Of a stretch of 64,000 bases of DNA, positions 1 through 8,319 are shown in pieces. The notes under the pieces are model-generated. The model was not told the origin of the DNA and ran no database searches. It worked only from the letters and a program-made list of their open reading frames with translations. The translations under genes were made by a program, and so were the position numbers. Source of the DNA: an uncultured Prevotellaceae bacterium (GTDB lineage Bacteria > Bacteroidota > Bacteroidia > Bacteroidales > Bacteroidaceae). The stretch covers positions 1 to 64,000 of the forward strand of contig CALEPV010000032.1 in the NCBI GenBank assembly GCA_937910905.1, written 5' to 3'. Numbering within the stretch: the stretch's first letter is position 1; each line of letters opens with the position of its first letter.

Positions 1-2
1 CC

Positions 3-1568
3 GAGGACGACCCGCGCAACCCCGCCACCATCGCCGACAACGTGGGCGACAACGTTGGCGACGTGGCCGGCATGGGTGCCGACCTCTACGAGAGCTACTG
101 CGGCAGCATACTGTCAACCGCCGCCCTCGGTGCCACAGCCTTTGCACTGACGCCTGACATGCAGATGAAGGCCGTCATTGCCCCGATGCTGATTGCCGCC
201 GTGGGTGTGTTCCTAAGCATACTGGGCATCTACCTCGTACGCACCAAGGAGGGAGCCACAATGCGCGACCTGCTGCGCTCGCTGTCAGTAGGCACCAACG
301 TATCGGCAGTGCTGATTGCCGCCGCCACTTTCGCCATACTCTATATGCTTGGCATAGAGAACTGGCTGGGGCTGTCGCTGTCGGTCATCACGGGCTTGGC
401 TGCCGGTGTCATCATCGGGCAGGCCACAGAGTACTACACCTCGCACTCCTACCGTCCAACACAGAAGATAAGTGAGGCTGGTCTCACCGGTTCGGCCACC
501 GTTATAATAAAAGGTATAGGCACAGGAATGATTTCGACCTGCATACCTGTGGTGACTATCTGCGTGGCCATCATGCTGAGCTACATGTTTGCCAACGGCT
601 TCGACCTCACCATGAGCGCCAGCAGCATCTCGCACGGTCTCTACGGCATAGGCATTGCCGCTGTGGGTATGCTGTCCACACTGGGCATCACCCTCGCCAC
701 CGACGCCTACGGCCCCATAGCTGACAACGCAGGCGGCAATGCCGAGATGAGCGAGTTGGGAGAGGAAGTGCGCCACCGCACCGATGCCCTTGACGCACTG
801 GGCAACACCACCGCTGCCACCGGCAAGGGCTTCGCCATTGGCTCGGCAGCCTTGACAGCACTGGCCCTGCTGGCTTCCTACGTCGAGGAGATAAAGATAG
901 CGATGGTGCGCGCCGTGGAGGGTGGCCGCGAGTTCATCCATCCGCTTACACAGCAGGTATTCGACCCATCATCAGCCACCATGCCCGACTTTATGGAGTT
1001 CTTCCAGGTGAACCTGATGAACCCCAAGGTGCTGGTGGGCGCATTCATCGGCGCTATGGCAGCTTTCCTGTTCTGCGGTCTGACAATGGAGGCCGTGGGA
1101 CGTGCCGCACAGAAGATGGTTGAAGAGGTGCGCCGTCAGTTCCGTGAGATAAAGGGCATACTCGAGGGCAAAGCTACTCCCGACTACGGTTCGTGCGTGG
1201 AGATTAGCACCCGCGCTGCACAGCATGAGATGATATTCCCCTCGCTGCTGGCTATAGCCATACCCATCGTGGTGGGCATGGTGCTGGGCGTGGCTGGTGT
1301 GCTGGGTCTGCTGGTAGGCGGTCTGGCCGGAGGCTTCACGCTGGCTGTATTCATGGCCAATGCCGGCGGTGCCTGGGACAACGCCAAGAAGATGGTAGAG
1401 GAAGGCAACTTCGGCGGCAAGGGCAGCTTCGCACACAAGGCCACAATCGTGGGCGACACCGTGGGCGACCCCTTCAAGGACACCAGCGGTCCCTCGCTGA
1501 ACATACTCATCAAGCTGATGTCTATGGTCAGCATCGTAATGGCAGGCCTGACCATTGCTTTCGCATAG
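3..1568 (+). CDS. hppA: Membrane-bound K+-stimulated pyrophosphatase (ion pump), 5' partial
   Basis: This is the C-terminal part (about 521 residues) of a membrane pyrophosphatase, which hydrolyses PPi and pumps H+ and/or Na+ across the inner membrane. The frame is open to the window edge. The GTG at 42 is not the start, because upstream codons read EDDPRNPATIADN and lead directly into the family's PPi-binding motif NVGDNVGDVAGMGADLYESY. A second acidic motif lies near the C-terminus (GDTVGDPFKDTSGPSLN, nt 1450-1500). The stretch GNTTAATGKG (nt 801-830) carries alanine where K+-independent enzymes have lysine, so I infer a K+-dependent subtype. Many hydrophobic helices alternate with short loops. 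Whether it pumps Na+ or H+ cannot be decided here. It converges with the mla genes across a shared terminator. Confidence 0.95.
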   Translation, partial: EDDPRNPATIADNVGDNVGDVAGMGADLYESYCGSILSTAALGATAFALTPDMQMKAVIAPMLIAAVGVFLSILGIYLVRTKEGATMRDLLRSLSVGTNVSAVLIAAATFAILYMLGIENWLGLSLSVITGLAAGVIIGQATEYYTSHSYRPTQKISEAGLTGSATVIIKGIGTGMISTCIPVVTICVAIMLSYMFANGFDLTMSASSISHGLYGIGIAAVGMLSTLGITLATDAYGPIADNAGGNAEMSELGEEVRHRTDALDALGNTTAATGKGFAIGSAALTALALLASYVEEIKIAMVRAVEGGREFIHPLTQQVFDPSSATMPDFMEFFQVNLMNPKVLVGAFIGAMAAFLFCGLTMEAVGRAAQKMVEEVRRQFREIKGILEGKATPDYGSCVEISTRAAQHEMIFPSLLAIAIPIVVGMVLGVAGVLGLLVGGLAGGFTLAVFMANAGGAWDNAKKMVEEGNFGGKGSFAHKATIVGDTVGDPFKDTSGPSLNILIKLMSMVSIVMAGLTIAFA

Positions 1569-1631
1569 CATGAAGCCAGATGCCAGCAGAAAGCTCTCCG
1601 CATAACGGAAAGTAGCAGGCGGCAAAACACA

Positions 1632-1670
1632 ACAGTTCCCTCTCTTCCTGCATGGTTGAGAGGGAACTGT
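1632..1670. terminator. Shared hairpin terminator between hppA and mlaF
   Basis: A perfect 13-bp stem, ACAGTTCCCTCTC (1632-1644) against GAGAGGGAACTGT (1658-1670), closes a 13-nt loop between two convergent genes. Read on the minus strand it is followed by TGTGTTTTG, a modest T-tract that suits mlaF. The plus side lacks a T-run, so termination of hppA is less certain. Confidence 0.75.
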
Positions 1671-1681
1671 GCTATAAGTGA

Positions 1682-2446
1682 TTATGACAGGCGCAGACTG
1701 GCTTCGCGTGCCTTGCGCAATAGGTCGGAAGCGAAGATGAAGTCGATGAGTGGCTGGCAGGTTGACGACATCACCTGAGTCTTATCGCCGAGCCACTCCT
1801 CGCGGCCCTCCTTGATGAAGATGATGCTCTCGCCAATACCCATCACGGAGTTCATGTCGTGGGTGTTGATGATGGTGGTCATCTGGTACTCCTGCGTGAT
1901 GTCGTGGATGAGGTCGTCTATCACGAGCGATGTCCTGGGATCGAGGCCGCTGTTGGGTTCGTCGCAGAACAGGTACTTGGGGTTGAGGGCTATGGCACGT
2001 GCTATGGCCACACGCTTCTGCATACCGCCGGAGATCTCATCAGGGTACTTTTTCTGTGCGTCTATGAGGTTCACACGGTCGAGACACTGGCGCGCCCGAT
2101 TCACACGGTCGCTAAGGTTCATTGACGAGAACATGTCGAGCGGGAACATGACGTTCTCCAGCACAGTCATGCTGTCGAACAGCGCTGCACTTTGGAATAT
2201 CATGCCCATCTCGCGGCGCAGCAACATACGCTCCTTCTTAGTCATGCTCACGAAGTCACGTCCGTCGTACAGTATCTGTCCCGATGTGGGTTGCAGCAGC
2301 CCCACGATGCATTTCATCAGCACCGTCTTGCCCGAACCCGACTGACCTATGATGAGATTGGTCTTGCCCGTATAGAAGGTGGCGTTGATATCCTTCAGCA
2401 CCTCCTTGTCCTCGAAGGACTTGTATATGTTGTGAAGTTCTATCAT
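1682..2446 (-). CDS. mlaF: Mla-type phospholipid ABC transporter ATP-binding protein
   Basis: The 254-residue protein is an ABC ATPase of the MlaF/Ttg2A family, which powers lipid traffic between inner and outer membrane. Walker A is GQSGSGKT near residue 34, the signature is ISGGMQKRVAIARA near 140, and Walker B is YLFCDEPNSGLDP followed by an H-loop in INTHDMNS. It lies 3 bp downstream of the MlaE-type permease, so the two are certainly co-transcribed. No MCE-domain (MlaD) gene is next to it; in Bacteroidota that partner is often encoded elsewhere. Family assignment is firm; the transported lipid and direction are inferred from the family only. Confidence 0.9.
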   Translation of the reverse strand: MIELHNIYKSFEDKEVLKDINATFYTGKTNLIIGQSGSGKTVLMKCIVGLLQPTSGQILYDGRDFVSMTKKERMLLRREMGMIFQSAALFDSMTVLENVMFPLDMFSSMNLSDRVNRARQCLDRVNLIDAQKKYPDEISGGMQKRVAIARAIALNPKYLFCDEPNSGLDPRTSLVIDDLIHDITQEYQMTTIINTHDMNSVMGIGESIIFIKEGREEWLGDKTQVMSSTCQPLIDFIFASDLLRKAREASLRLS

Positions 2447-2449
2447 TCG

Positions 2450-3196
2450 TCAACTCAATATCTGCGTCAGGAATATGTCAGCGAAGAGTATGAGCATTGA
2501 GCAATGCACCACAGAATCTGTCGATGCCTTGCCCACCTCGACGGAGCCGCCTTCAACGGTATAGCCATAGAAGGCCGACACGCTGGCGATGATGAATGCA
2601 AAGAAGAAGCTCTTAATGTACGACATCCAAACGAACCACACATTGAAGCTATGCTGCAAGCCGAAGGTCAGATCATCTGGCGTGATGATTCCAGCCAAGC
2701 TGATTGCATAGGCACCACCCAGGCCTGCTACAATGCTGAAAGTGACCAGCACAGGTATCATCGTCACCAGCGCTGCAATCTTAGGCAGAATGAGGAACGA
2801 AGCCGAGTTGACGCCCATTATCTCGAGAGCATCTATCTGCTGTGTGACGCGCATGGTACCTATCTCGGAGGCGATGTTGCTGCCCACCTTGCCCGCCAGT
2901 ATCAGACACATGATGCTCGACGAGAACTCCAGCAGCAGAATCTCACGTGTGGTGTAGCCTGTGGTGAAGCGCGGCATCCAGGGGCTTTGTATGTTCACCT
3001 TCATCTGTATGCATATCACCGCACCGATGAAGAATGAAATCAGCAGCACGATGAGTATGCTGTCCACGCCCAGCTGGTACATTTCCTTGACGTACTGCTT
3101 CAGGTACATGCGCACACGCTCCGGCCAGCTGAACACCTTGCCCATCAGCTGGAGGTAGCGCCCGAAGGTCTCCAATGGTTTCAGTATGGATAGCAT
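2450..3196 (-). CDS. mlaE: Mla-type ABC transporter permease
   Basis: A 248-residue integral membrane permease of the MlaE family. It has several hydrophobic segments, including one around residues 45-65 (SILIVLLISFFIGAVICIQM) and others near 155-180 and 195-215, and the conserved central region with EIGTMRVTQQIDALEIMGV, a hallmark of MlaE. It pairs with MlaF, whose gene starts 3 bp downstream, and follows the DUF4827 lipoprotein gene by 6 bp, which makes a compact operon. The role in retrograde or anterograde phospholipid transport is known for the family and not visible in this sequence. Confidence 0.92.
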   Translation of the reverse strand: MLSILKPLETFGRYLQLMGKVFSWPERVRMYLKQYVKEMYQLGVDSILIVLLISFFIGAVICIQMKVNIQSPWMPRFTTGYTTREILLLEFSSSIMCLILAGKVGSNIASEIGTMRVTQQIDALEIMGVNSASFLILPKIAALVTMIPVLVTFSIVAGLGGAYAISLAGIITPDDLTFGLQHSFNVWFVWMSYIKSFFFAFIIASVSAFYGYTVEGGSVEVGKASTDSVVHCSMLILFADIFLTQILS

Positions 3197-3202
3197 AGGC
3201 TT

Positions 3203-3910
3203 TTATTGTCGCATCTCTTGGAACAGTATCTCGTAGAAGCACGGGTACACGTAGTTGCGTGCATCCGACGTGCCTTGGGTGTGAGGTACGATGAGTCGCA
3301 CCTTGGCTATCTGGTCGTCGCTCTGCTGCTGACGACCCAGTCGTATGTAGGTGAATGGCACCAGCCAACCAGCCGGAACCTCCTGAGTGTTATACAGCCG
3401 GTACATAGCTCCACCCCCGTCATCGATATTGAAGCGGGCGGTGAAGGTGCCGTAACTGTTGGTCAAATCGATGATGTCGGGGCTGGTGTGGTAGTACAGT
3501 ATGTCGTTGCGGCTCTGTATGCTGTCGCGCAGGATGTTGAACTCCACGTAGCGTGCTATGACGCGTCTCGACTGCCCGGAGGCTATACGCTCGCCGACGC
3601 CTTCGCGCACTATCTGCATGTACACGCCGGTGCTGCCGAAGAGCACATACTCGTTGCGCTCCACATTGGTGGTGCTGTCCTGCGCGTAGAACTGCTGCTC
3701 GCTAATCACGTTGATGCGTCCCACATGCACCACTTCCTGCCCCTCGCTGTCGAGGATTACGATGTCGCGGCTGATGAAACTGTTTACGGCATCGCGCTCC
3801 TTCTCCTTCTGCTCGGCATAGGTCTCATCGTTGTTGCACGACGCAAAAGCCATAGCCATCATCGTGCAGACAATGGTCATGGCCATATATGTAGGTCTGA
3901 ATAGCTTCAT
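3203..3910 (-). CDS. DUF4827-type lipoprotein
   Basis: The 235-residue protein starts with a lipoprotein signal peptide ending in the lipobox AFASC (Cys near residue 24), so it should be lipid-anchored in the periplasm or outer membrane. The body resembles the Bacteroidales DUF4827 family, which has a distant FKBP-like prolyl-isomerase fold, but I see no clear active-site motif. It is the second gene of the operon with the pseudokinase/SUMF1 protein upstream and mlaE/mlaF downstream. The location suggests envelope maintenance; no reaction can be assigned. Confidence 0.7.
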   Translation of the reverse strand: MKLFRPTYMAMTIVCTMMAMAFASCNNDETYAEQKEKERDAVNSFISRDIVILDSEGQEVVHVGRINVISEQQFYAQDSTTNVERNEYVLFGSTGVYMQIVREGVGERIASGQSRRVIARYVEFNILRDSIQSRNDILYYHTSPDIIDLTNSYGTFTARFNIDDGGGAMYRLYNTQEVPAGWLVPFTYIRLGRQQQSDDQIAKVRLIVPHTQGTSDARNYVYPCFYEILFQEMRQ

Positions 3911-3933
3911 TACTCTGGCTACTGCTGTGTGTA

Positions 3934-5742
3934 TTAATTCTTGGAAGCAGCCAGACGCAAGCCTGTTATGCTGCTGCCTTCAGTCGGGTTTTGGTACAGA
4001 CGGTACGTGGAGCGGCATGAACCGGCTACGCTGCTGTAGCATCCGCCGCGCTTCACACGGTTGTCACCAGATGACGGTCCCTGCGGATTGACGCGCGGTG
4101 AACGATTGTAGTAGGACGAGTCGTACCAGTCGGAGCACCACTCCCACACGTTGCCAGACATATCGAAGATACCCAGGCGGTTGGACGACAGCGTGCCTAC
4201 TGCATGATAGTTGTTCCTACTGTTGTCGTCGTACCATGCATAGCTGTCCAGGCTGTACTCGCTGTCGGTGCCGCTCCAGAACTGTCCGTCGTAGGTGCCA
4301 CCGCGTGCGGCCAGCTCCCACTCAGCCTCCGTAGGCATACGGAACGTGATGTTGCAACTAGAAGGCATCCTGTCGTTCAGCTCGCTGATGAAGTCCAGGC
4401 AGTCGTTGTAGCTGATGTTCACTGCCGGCACATTAGGTCCGTCGACAGATGGATTGGGGTCGTCGCCCATCACAGCCTCCCATAGCTCCTTGGTCACCTC
4501 GGTCTCGCCAATATAATAAGGAGAGAGCTCCACGGTATGAGAAGTCTCGTCGTAGTAGTCGCTGCGCCCCATTGTGAACGTTCCGCCACCTACAGACACC
4601 ATAGTGAACGACTGGCCGTCGACTGTCACGGTGTAGCCCACGCTGCTGCGCTTCACCTCCACGCCCTTCTTGCCGTGGCGGTTGCTGCGGCGCGAGCTGC
4701 TGCGGTCGTCCTCATCGTCGTCATCCTCAGCGTAGTCCTCATCGTCATCCTCATCGTCATCGTCTACATACATCGAGTGGTGCTTGCTGCCTCCGAAGAG
4801 GTTCTTTACGAACTTGGGCTGTATGAAGTACAGAGCTCCACCTGCCACCAGCAGCAGGGCTACCACGGCGGTAGCTATCACAGTCGGGGTGAGACGGAAG
4901 TTGGCCAGTGGCGACTGATTGGTGCTTACCTTGGTTACGGGGTCGCTGCCTGTGGTCGAGTCGAAGCTGCCTGTACTGTCGAAGCTACCAGTGCTGCCAA
5001 AGCTGTCGAAGCCGCCTGCATTGCTGTCTACGCGGGTGTGCTGGTCGAAGTCGCCGCCGCCAATGTCTACGCGGGTGTGCTGTTCCTCAAAGTCGTTGCT
5101 GCGTAGGTCGATACGTGTGGCGCTTTCCTCAATCTTGGGCTGCTGTGGCTGCTGTGGCTGCTGTGGCTGCTGTGGCTGCTGCATCTCGACGCCTACGGCC
5201 AGAGGTGCTGTGGGCAGCTCCATCTGCTTCTCTGCCAGGAAGCGGCGCACATCGTCGGCACGACGCGGGCGGTGGAAACGCACGGGGCGCATCAAGTACT
5301 GCACCACCTGGCACATCGACAGCGAAATCTCATCGGAGAAGTCGTGAAGGTCTATGCCGCCCAGCGCTGTGATAGCCTCCAGTGCCGGAGGGTTCTGGCC
5401 GGTGAGCGCCACATAGAGCGTAGCACCAAGCCCGAAGAAGTCTGTCCAGGGACCTATGTTGGCATTGTCGCCATTGGTCTGCTCTGCCGGCATGAAGCCA
5501 TCAAGATTGCCTCCCTGTGTGGACATCGGTGGCAGCAAGGTGACACGTCCGTTGGCGGCTATAGTTACATTATTTGGGTTGATGTGCAGGTGTAGCTGCT
5601 GCTTCGAGTGTAGCGCCTCAACCTGCTCGAGCAGCTGAGCCAGTATGCTCTTCACCTGATTCTCCGACTGCCGGCCGGCGGTGTTGACAAGCTCCTGCAA
5701 TGTAAGTGTATTCGACATGGCATATAGTGTTTTATTATTCAT
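3934..5742 (-). CDS. Pseudokinase - transmembrane - SUMF1-fold fusion protein
   Basis: A 602-residue mosaic. Residues about 10-190 resemble only the C-lobe of a Ser/Thr kinase: the GPWTDFFGLGATLYVALTGQ segment fits the APE-downstream helix region, but the catalytic HRD motif reads HLHINPNN and no DFG or ATP-binding N-lobe is present, so it is a pseudokinase. Then come a (QQP)n linker, repeated TRVD/FDST motifs, one transmembrane helix (TVIATAVVALLLVAGGALYF), an acidic Asp/Glu run, and a formylglycine-generating-enzyme fold (GGGTFTMG, MPTEAEWELAARGG, GNVWEWCSDWY). The first FGE active-site cysteine is serine here and only SCRSTYR remains, so sulfatase activation is unlikely. A second in-frame ATG at 5718 is an alternative start. 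It heads the DUF4827-mlaE-mlaF operon. Confidence 0.8.
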   Translation of the reverse strand: MNNKTLYAMSNTLTLQELVNTAGRQSENQVKSILAQLLEQVEALHSKQQLHLHINPNNVTIAANGRVTLLPPMSTQGGNLDGFMPAEQTNGDNANIGPWTDFFGLGATLYVALTGQNPPALEAITALGGIDLHDFSDEISLSMCQVVQYLMRPVRFHRPRRADDVRRFLAEKQMELPTAPLAVGVEMQQPQQPQQPQQPQQPKIEESATRIDLRSNDFEEQHTRVDIGGGDFDQHTRVDSNAGGFDSFGSTGSFDSTGSFDSTTGSDPVTKVSTNQSPLANFRLTPTVIATAVVALLLVAGGALYFIQPKFVKNLFGGSKHHSMYVDDDDEDDDEDYAEDDDDEDDRSSSRRSNRHGKKGVEVKRSSVGYTVTVDGQSFTMVSVGGGTFTMGRSDYYDETSHTVELSPYYIGETEVTKELWEAVMGDDPNPSVDGPNVPAVNISYNDCLDFISELNDRMPSSCNITFRMPTEAEWELAARGGTYDGQFWSGTDSEYSLDSYAWYDDNSRNNYHAVGTLSSNRLGIFDMSGNVWEWCSDWYDSSYYNRSPRVNPQGPSSGDNRVKRGGCYSSVAGSCRSTYRLYQNPTEGSSITGLRLAASKN

Positions 5743-5804
5743 CCGTTCTTGATAGTGTGCAATAAAAAATGCCCCGACAAGAAAGAGCTATAGTAGGGAG
5801 AACG

Positions 5805-5879
5805 TGGGCGCTGAGGGATTCGAACCCCCGACCCTCTGCTTGTAAGGCAGACGCTCTGAACCAGCTGAGCTAAGCGCCC
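5805..5879 (-). tRNA. tRNA-Val (anticodon UAC)
   Basis: On the minus strand a complete cloverleaf can be read: acceptor GGGCGCT paired with AGCGCCC, a D-arm with GCTCAGCTGG, the anticodon loop CTTACAA (anticodon UAC) in the stem TCTGC/GCAGA, and a T-arm with GGTTCGAAT. CCA is not encoded. The anticodon reads valine codons. Confidence 0.96.
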
Positions 5880-5906
5880 TGGCGCTCTTTCCTCTCAAAG
5901 GCGATG

Positions 5907-5938
5907 CAAAGTTAGGTATAGTAACTGACGTGTGCAAA
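5907..5938 (-). promoter_or_regulatory. Promoter of tRNA-Val
   Basis: On the minus strand TTTG (5938-5935) and TAACTTTG (5914-5907) are separated by 20 bp, which matches the Bacteroidota sigma-A consensus (-33 TTTG, -7 TAnnTTTG). The -7 box lies 28 bp before the tRNA 5' end. Confidence 0.75.
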
Positions 5939-5951
5939 CTTTTACCTTAGA

Positions 5952-7748
5952 TTATTTGAACATACGTCCCAATTCGGCATCATCAATCACCGTGTATATG
6001 GCTTTGCCGTCGGGCGTGAGGCGTGGCATATGGCTGGCGAAGAGCCTGTCCGTGAGGTCGCGCATCTCGTCGGCCGACAGCAGCTGCCCTGCTGGTATGG
6101 CTGCATTGCGGGCCAGAGCCAGAGCCATGCGTTCCTGCTGCTCCTGGGCGCTGAATGTGCCTCGCTCGCCGACTGTGGCTATCAGGTCGAGTAGCAGGCG
6201 CCGAGGCTCCAGGCCTTCCATACCCGCAGGTATGCCTTCCACCGACCACGTGCCTCCGCTGAGCTGACTCAGGTCGAAGCCTATGAGCGCCAGATCGTGC
6301 TGCATGGATGCCAGCGTGGTCGACTCGCCGGCTGTGAACTGCACCACATCGGGGAACAGCAGATGTTGCGACGGCAGGGCTGTGACCTGCGCGGCTGTCA
6401 GCTGGCTGAGGTAGCGCTCGTACAGTATGCGCAGATGTGCGCGGTGCTGGTCTATCAGCATCAGCCCGCTACGGGTGGCTGTGACCACATATGTTCCCTT
6501 GTACTGGAAGTGCTCGTTGCTCTTCTCCTCCGGCAGGCCCAGCGACAGCTGCACATCCTCAGGTATTATCAATGGCACAGAGGGCTCAGGTGGGGCCGAT
6601 AGCACAGAGGGTTTAGTACTGCTTGCGCTCTCCCCGAAGGGATTGAAGCCCTCGTTGTACTCCACCTTGGGCGGAGCCACATGTCTGGGCGGCTCGCTGG
6701 GATTGAACACAGGTATGTCCTGCGGACGCCCTTCGGTGTCGAAGTCTATGCCAGGCACGGCACCCCAGCGCCCCAGGCTCTCGCGGGCAGCAGCCAGCAG
6801 TATCTGCCAGATGGCCAGCTCATTCTCGAACTTAATCTCCGTCTTCGTGGGGTGTATGTTCACGTCGATCTCATCGGGCTGCACAGTCATATATATGAAG
6901 TACGGCACCTGCTGGTCGGCTGCCACATAAGGCGCAAAGGCCTCGACTATGGCACGGTGGAAGTAGGGATGACGCATGTAGCGGTTGTTCACGAAGAAGA
7001 ACTGCTGCACTCCGCGCTTGCGTGCCGACTGCGGCTGCCCCACGAAGCCGTGTATGTTGACCAGCGGCGTCTCCACGTCCAGCGGCAGCAGCTGTTCCGC
7101 CACGCGGTCGCCGGCCACGGCAGCTATGCGCCCCTTGGCCGATGTCTGCGTCAGGGACATGAGCGACTGCCCGTTGTGCGTCAGCGTGAATGCCACATCG
7201 GGGTGCACCAGCGTGATTCTGTCCAGCTCTGCGGTGATATTGGCCATCTCGGTATGCGCCGTCTTGAGGAACTTGCGTCGCGCCGGCGTGTTGAAGAAGA
7301 GGTTTTTCACCACGAAATTGCTGCCCACAGCCGTCACCACAGGTTCCTGACTGAGCACCCGCGAGCCCTCAATCATCAGGTGCGTGCCCAGCTCTGCGCC
7401 TGCCGGACGTGTGGTCAGCTCGACCTGTGCCACAGCAGCTATCGAGGGCAGAGCCTCGCCGCGAAAGCCCATCGTGGTCAGTGCGAAGAGGTCGGCAGCC
7501 TCGCGTATCTTGCTGGTGGCGTGGCGCTCGAAGGCCAGACGTGCGTCGGTCTCACTCATGCCGCACCCGTCGTCCACCACTTGTATGCTGGTTCGCCCGG
7601 CATCGGCCACCACCACGTCTACATGGTGAGCGCCCGCATCGACAGCATTCTCCACCAGCTCCTTGATTACAGAAGCCGGTCGCTGTATGACCTCACCAGC
7701 TGCTATCTGGTTGGCCACGCTGTCGGGCAAAAGTTGAATGATATCCAA
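5952..7748 (-). CDS. mutL: DNA mismatch repair protein MutL
   Basis: The 598-residue protein has the GHKL ATPase motifs of MutL at its N-terminus (ANQIAAGEVIQRPASVIKEL, then DDGCGM and TMGFRGEALPSI), a middle MutL S5-like domain, a variable Pro/Ser linker around residues 345-395, and the C-terminal dimerisation domain. The endonuclease motif DQHA(X)2E(X)4E is degenerate: it reads DQHRAHLRILYE, with leucine at the first glutamate, so a latent nickase activity is doubtful. It couples MutS mismatch recognition to repair. The small membrane-protein gene lies 28 bp upstream on the same strand and probably shares its transcript. Confidence 0.96.
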   Translation of the reverse strand: MDIIQLLPDSVANQIAAGEVIQRPASVIKELVENAVDAGAHHVDVVVADAGRTSIQVVDDGCGMSETDARLAFERHATSKIREAADLFALTTMGFRGEALPSIAAVAQVELTTRPAGAELGTHLMIEGSRVLSQEPVVTAVGSNFVVKNLFFNTPARRKFLKTAHTEMANITAELDRITLVHPDVAFTLTHNGQSLMSLTQTSAKGRIAAVAGDRVAEQLLPLDVETPLVNIHGFVGQPQSARKRGVQQFFFVNNRYMRHPYFHRAIVEAFAPYVAADQQVPYFIYMTVQPDEIDVNIHPTKTEIKFENELAIWQILLAAARESLGRWGAVPGIDFDTEGRPQDIPVFNPSEPPRHVAPPKVEYNEGFNPFGESASSTKPSVLSAPPEPSVPLIIPEDVQLSLGLPEEKSNEHFQYKGTYVVTATRSGLMLIDQHRAHLRILYERYLSQLTAAQVTALPSQHLLFPDVVQFTAGESTTLASMQHDLALIGFDLSQLSGGTWSVEGIPAGMEGLEPRRLLLDLIATVGERGTFSAQEQQERMALALARNAAIPAGQLLSADEMRDLTDRLFASHMPRLTPDGKAIYTVIDDAELGRMFK

Positions 7749-7776
7749 TCCTTAATTATGAATCGTGAATCGTGAA

Positions 7777-8085
7777 TTAAAAGCGGAATGACCCCGTCAG
7801 GCAGTAGTGCCACAGTATCAGCAGCACCACGATGATGGCTATCGCTGCACCCGGATGCAGCCTGCGTCGGTCAGGGTCGCGATAGCGGCTCAGATGCTTC
7901 TGGTTGTGGCCGAACTTGCCGCGATAGCTCTCTATGTCGGGTGTGTAGGGCACCTCCTCGCCTCGCGCCAGCTGCTCCTCGCGCTTGGCCTGAGCCACCA
8001 GCTTGTCGAGCTTGTCCTTGCGCTCCGACGTATAAATGTGCACGCCACGAAAGCGTCGTGGCTCGCGAGTACTGAACAATGACAT
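7777..8085 (-). CDS. Small single-pass membrane protein of unknown function
   Basis: A 102-residue protein with a basic, charged N-terminal two thirds (predicted cytosolic, helix-rich around residues 22-45) and one C-terminal transmembrane segment (AAIAIIVVLLILWHYCL, about residues 80-96). I recognise no domain. It is 28 bp upstream of mutL, and the reading frame starts 26 bp after a -7 element, so it is probably the first gene of a two-gene operon. Similar short proteins next to mutL occur in Bacteroidales to my knowledge, but no function is established. Confidence 0.65.
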   Translation of the reverse strand: MSLFSTREPRRFRGVHIYTSERKDKLDKLVAQAKREEQLARGEEVPYTPDIESYRGKFGHNQKHLSRYRDPDRRRLHPGAAIAIIVVLLILWHYCLTGSFRF

Positions 8086-8110
8086 GGGCTAACATTGATG
8101 TATTGACATG

Positions 8111-8118
8111 CAAAGTTA
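8111..8118 (-). promoter_or_regulatory. -7 promoter element of the small membrane protein/mutL operon
   Basis: TAACTTTG on the minus strand (8118-8111) lies 26 bp before the ATG at 8085. No good -33 TTG is seen at the expected distance. The 22-bp palindrome array starts 81 bp further upstream. Confidence 0.55.
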
Positions 8119-8198
8119 GCCCATATTTCTGAATTACGCGGTATGAAACCCGAATTATTGCGTCAACGCATCCCTTGCATCGCATCACCAGCAAAAAA

Positions 8199-8276
8199 AC
8201 ACGCGCGTGTTAAATAAAAAACATGCGCATGTTAAATAAATGACACGCGCGTGTTTTTTATTTAACACGCGCGTGT
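8199..8276. repeat. 22-bp-phased palindrome array 1 (four units)
   Basis: Four 12-bp perfect palindromes start at 8199, 8221, 8243 and 8265, exactly 22 bp apart. Units 1, 3 and 4 are ACACGCGCGTGT; unit 2 is ACATGCGCATGT, a symmetric change that keeps the palindrome. The 10-bp spacers are A/T only apart from one G, and spacer 3 is the exact reverse complement of spacer 1, so the whole array is itself nearly palindromic. It fills the 234-bp gap between the end of asnB and the start of the small membrane-protein gene; the rest of that gap (8119-8198 and 8277-8319) shows nothing else. Confidence 0.9.
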
Positions 8277-8319
8277 TTTTTGAGCGACATCACGCTGAAC
8301 AGGTCGCAACACCGCATTG

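Noticed and set aside
3934..4600. Active formylglycine-generating enzyme (sulfatase activator)
   Set aside because: The first of the two redox cysteines is replaced by serine and no sulfatase gene lies in the window.
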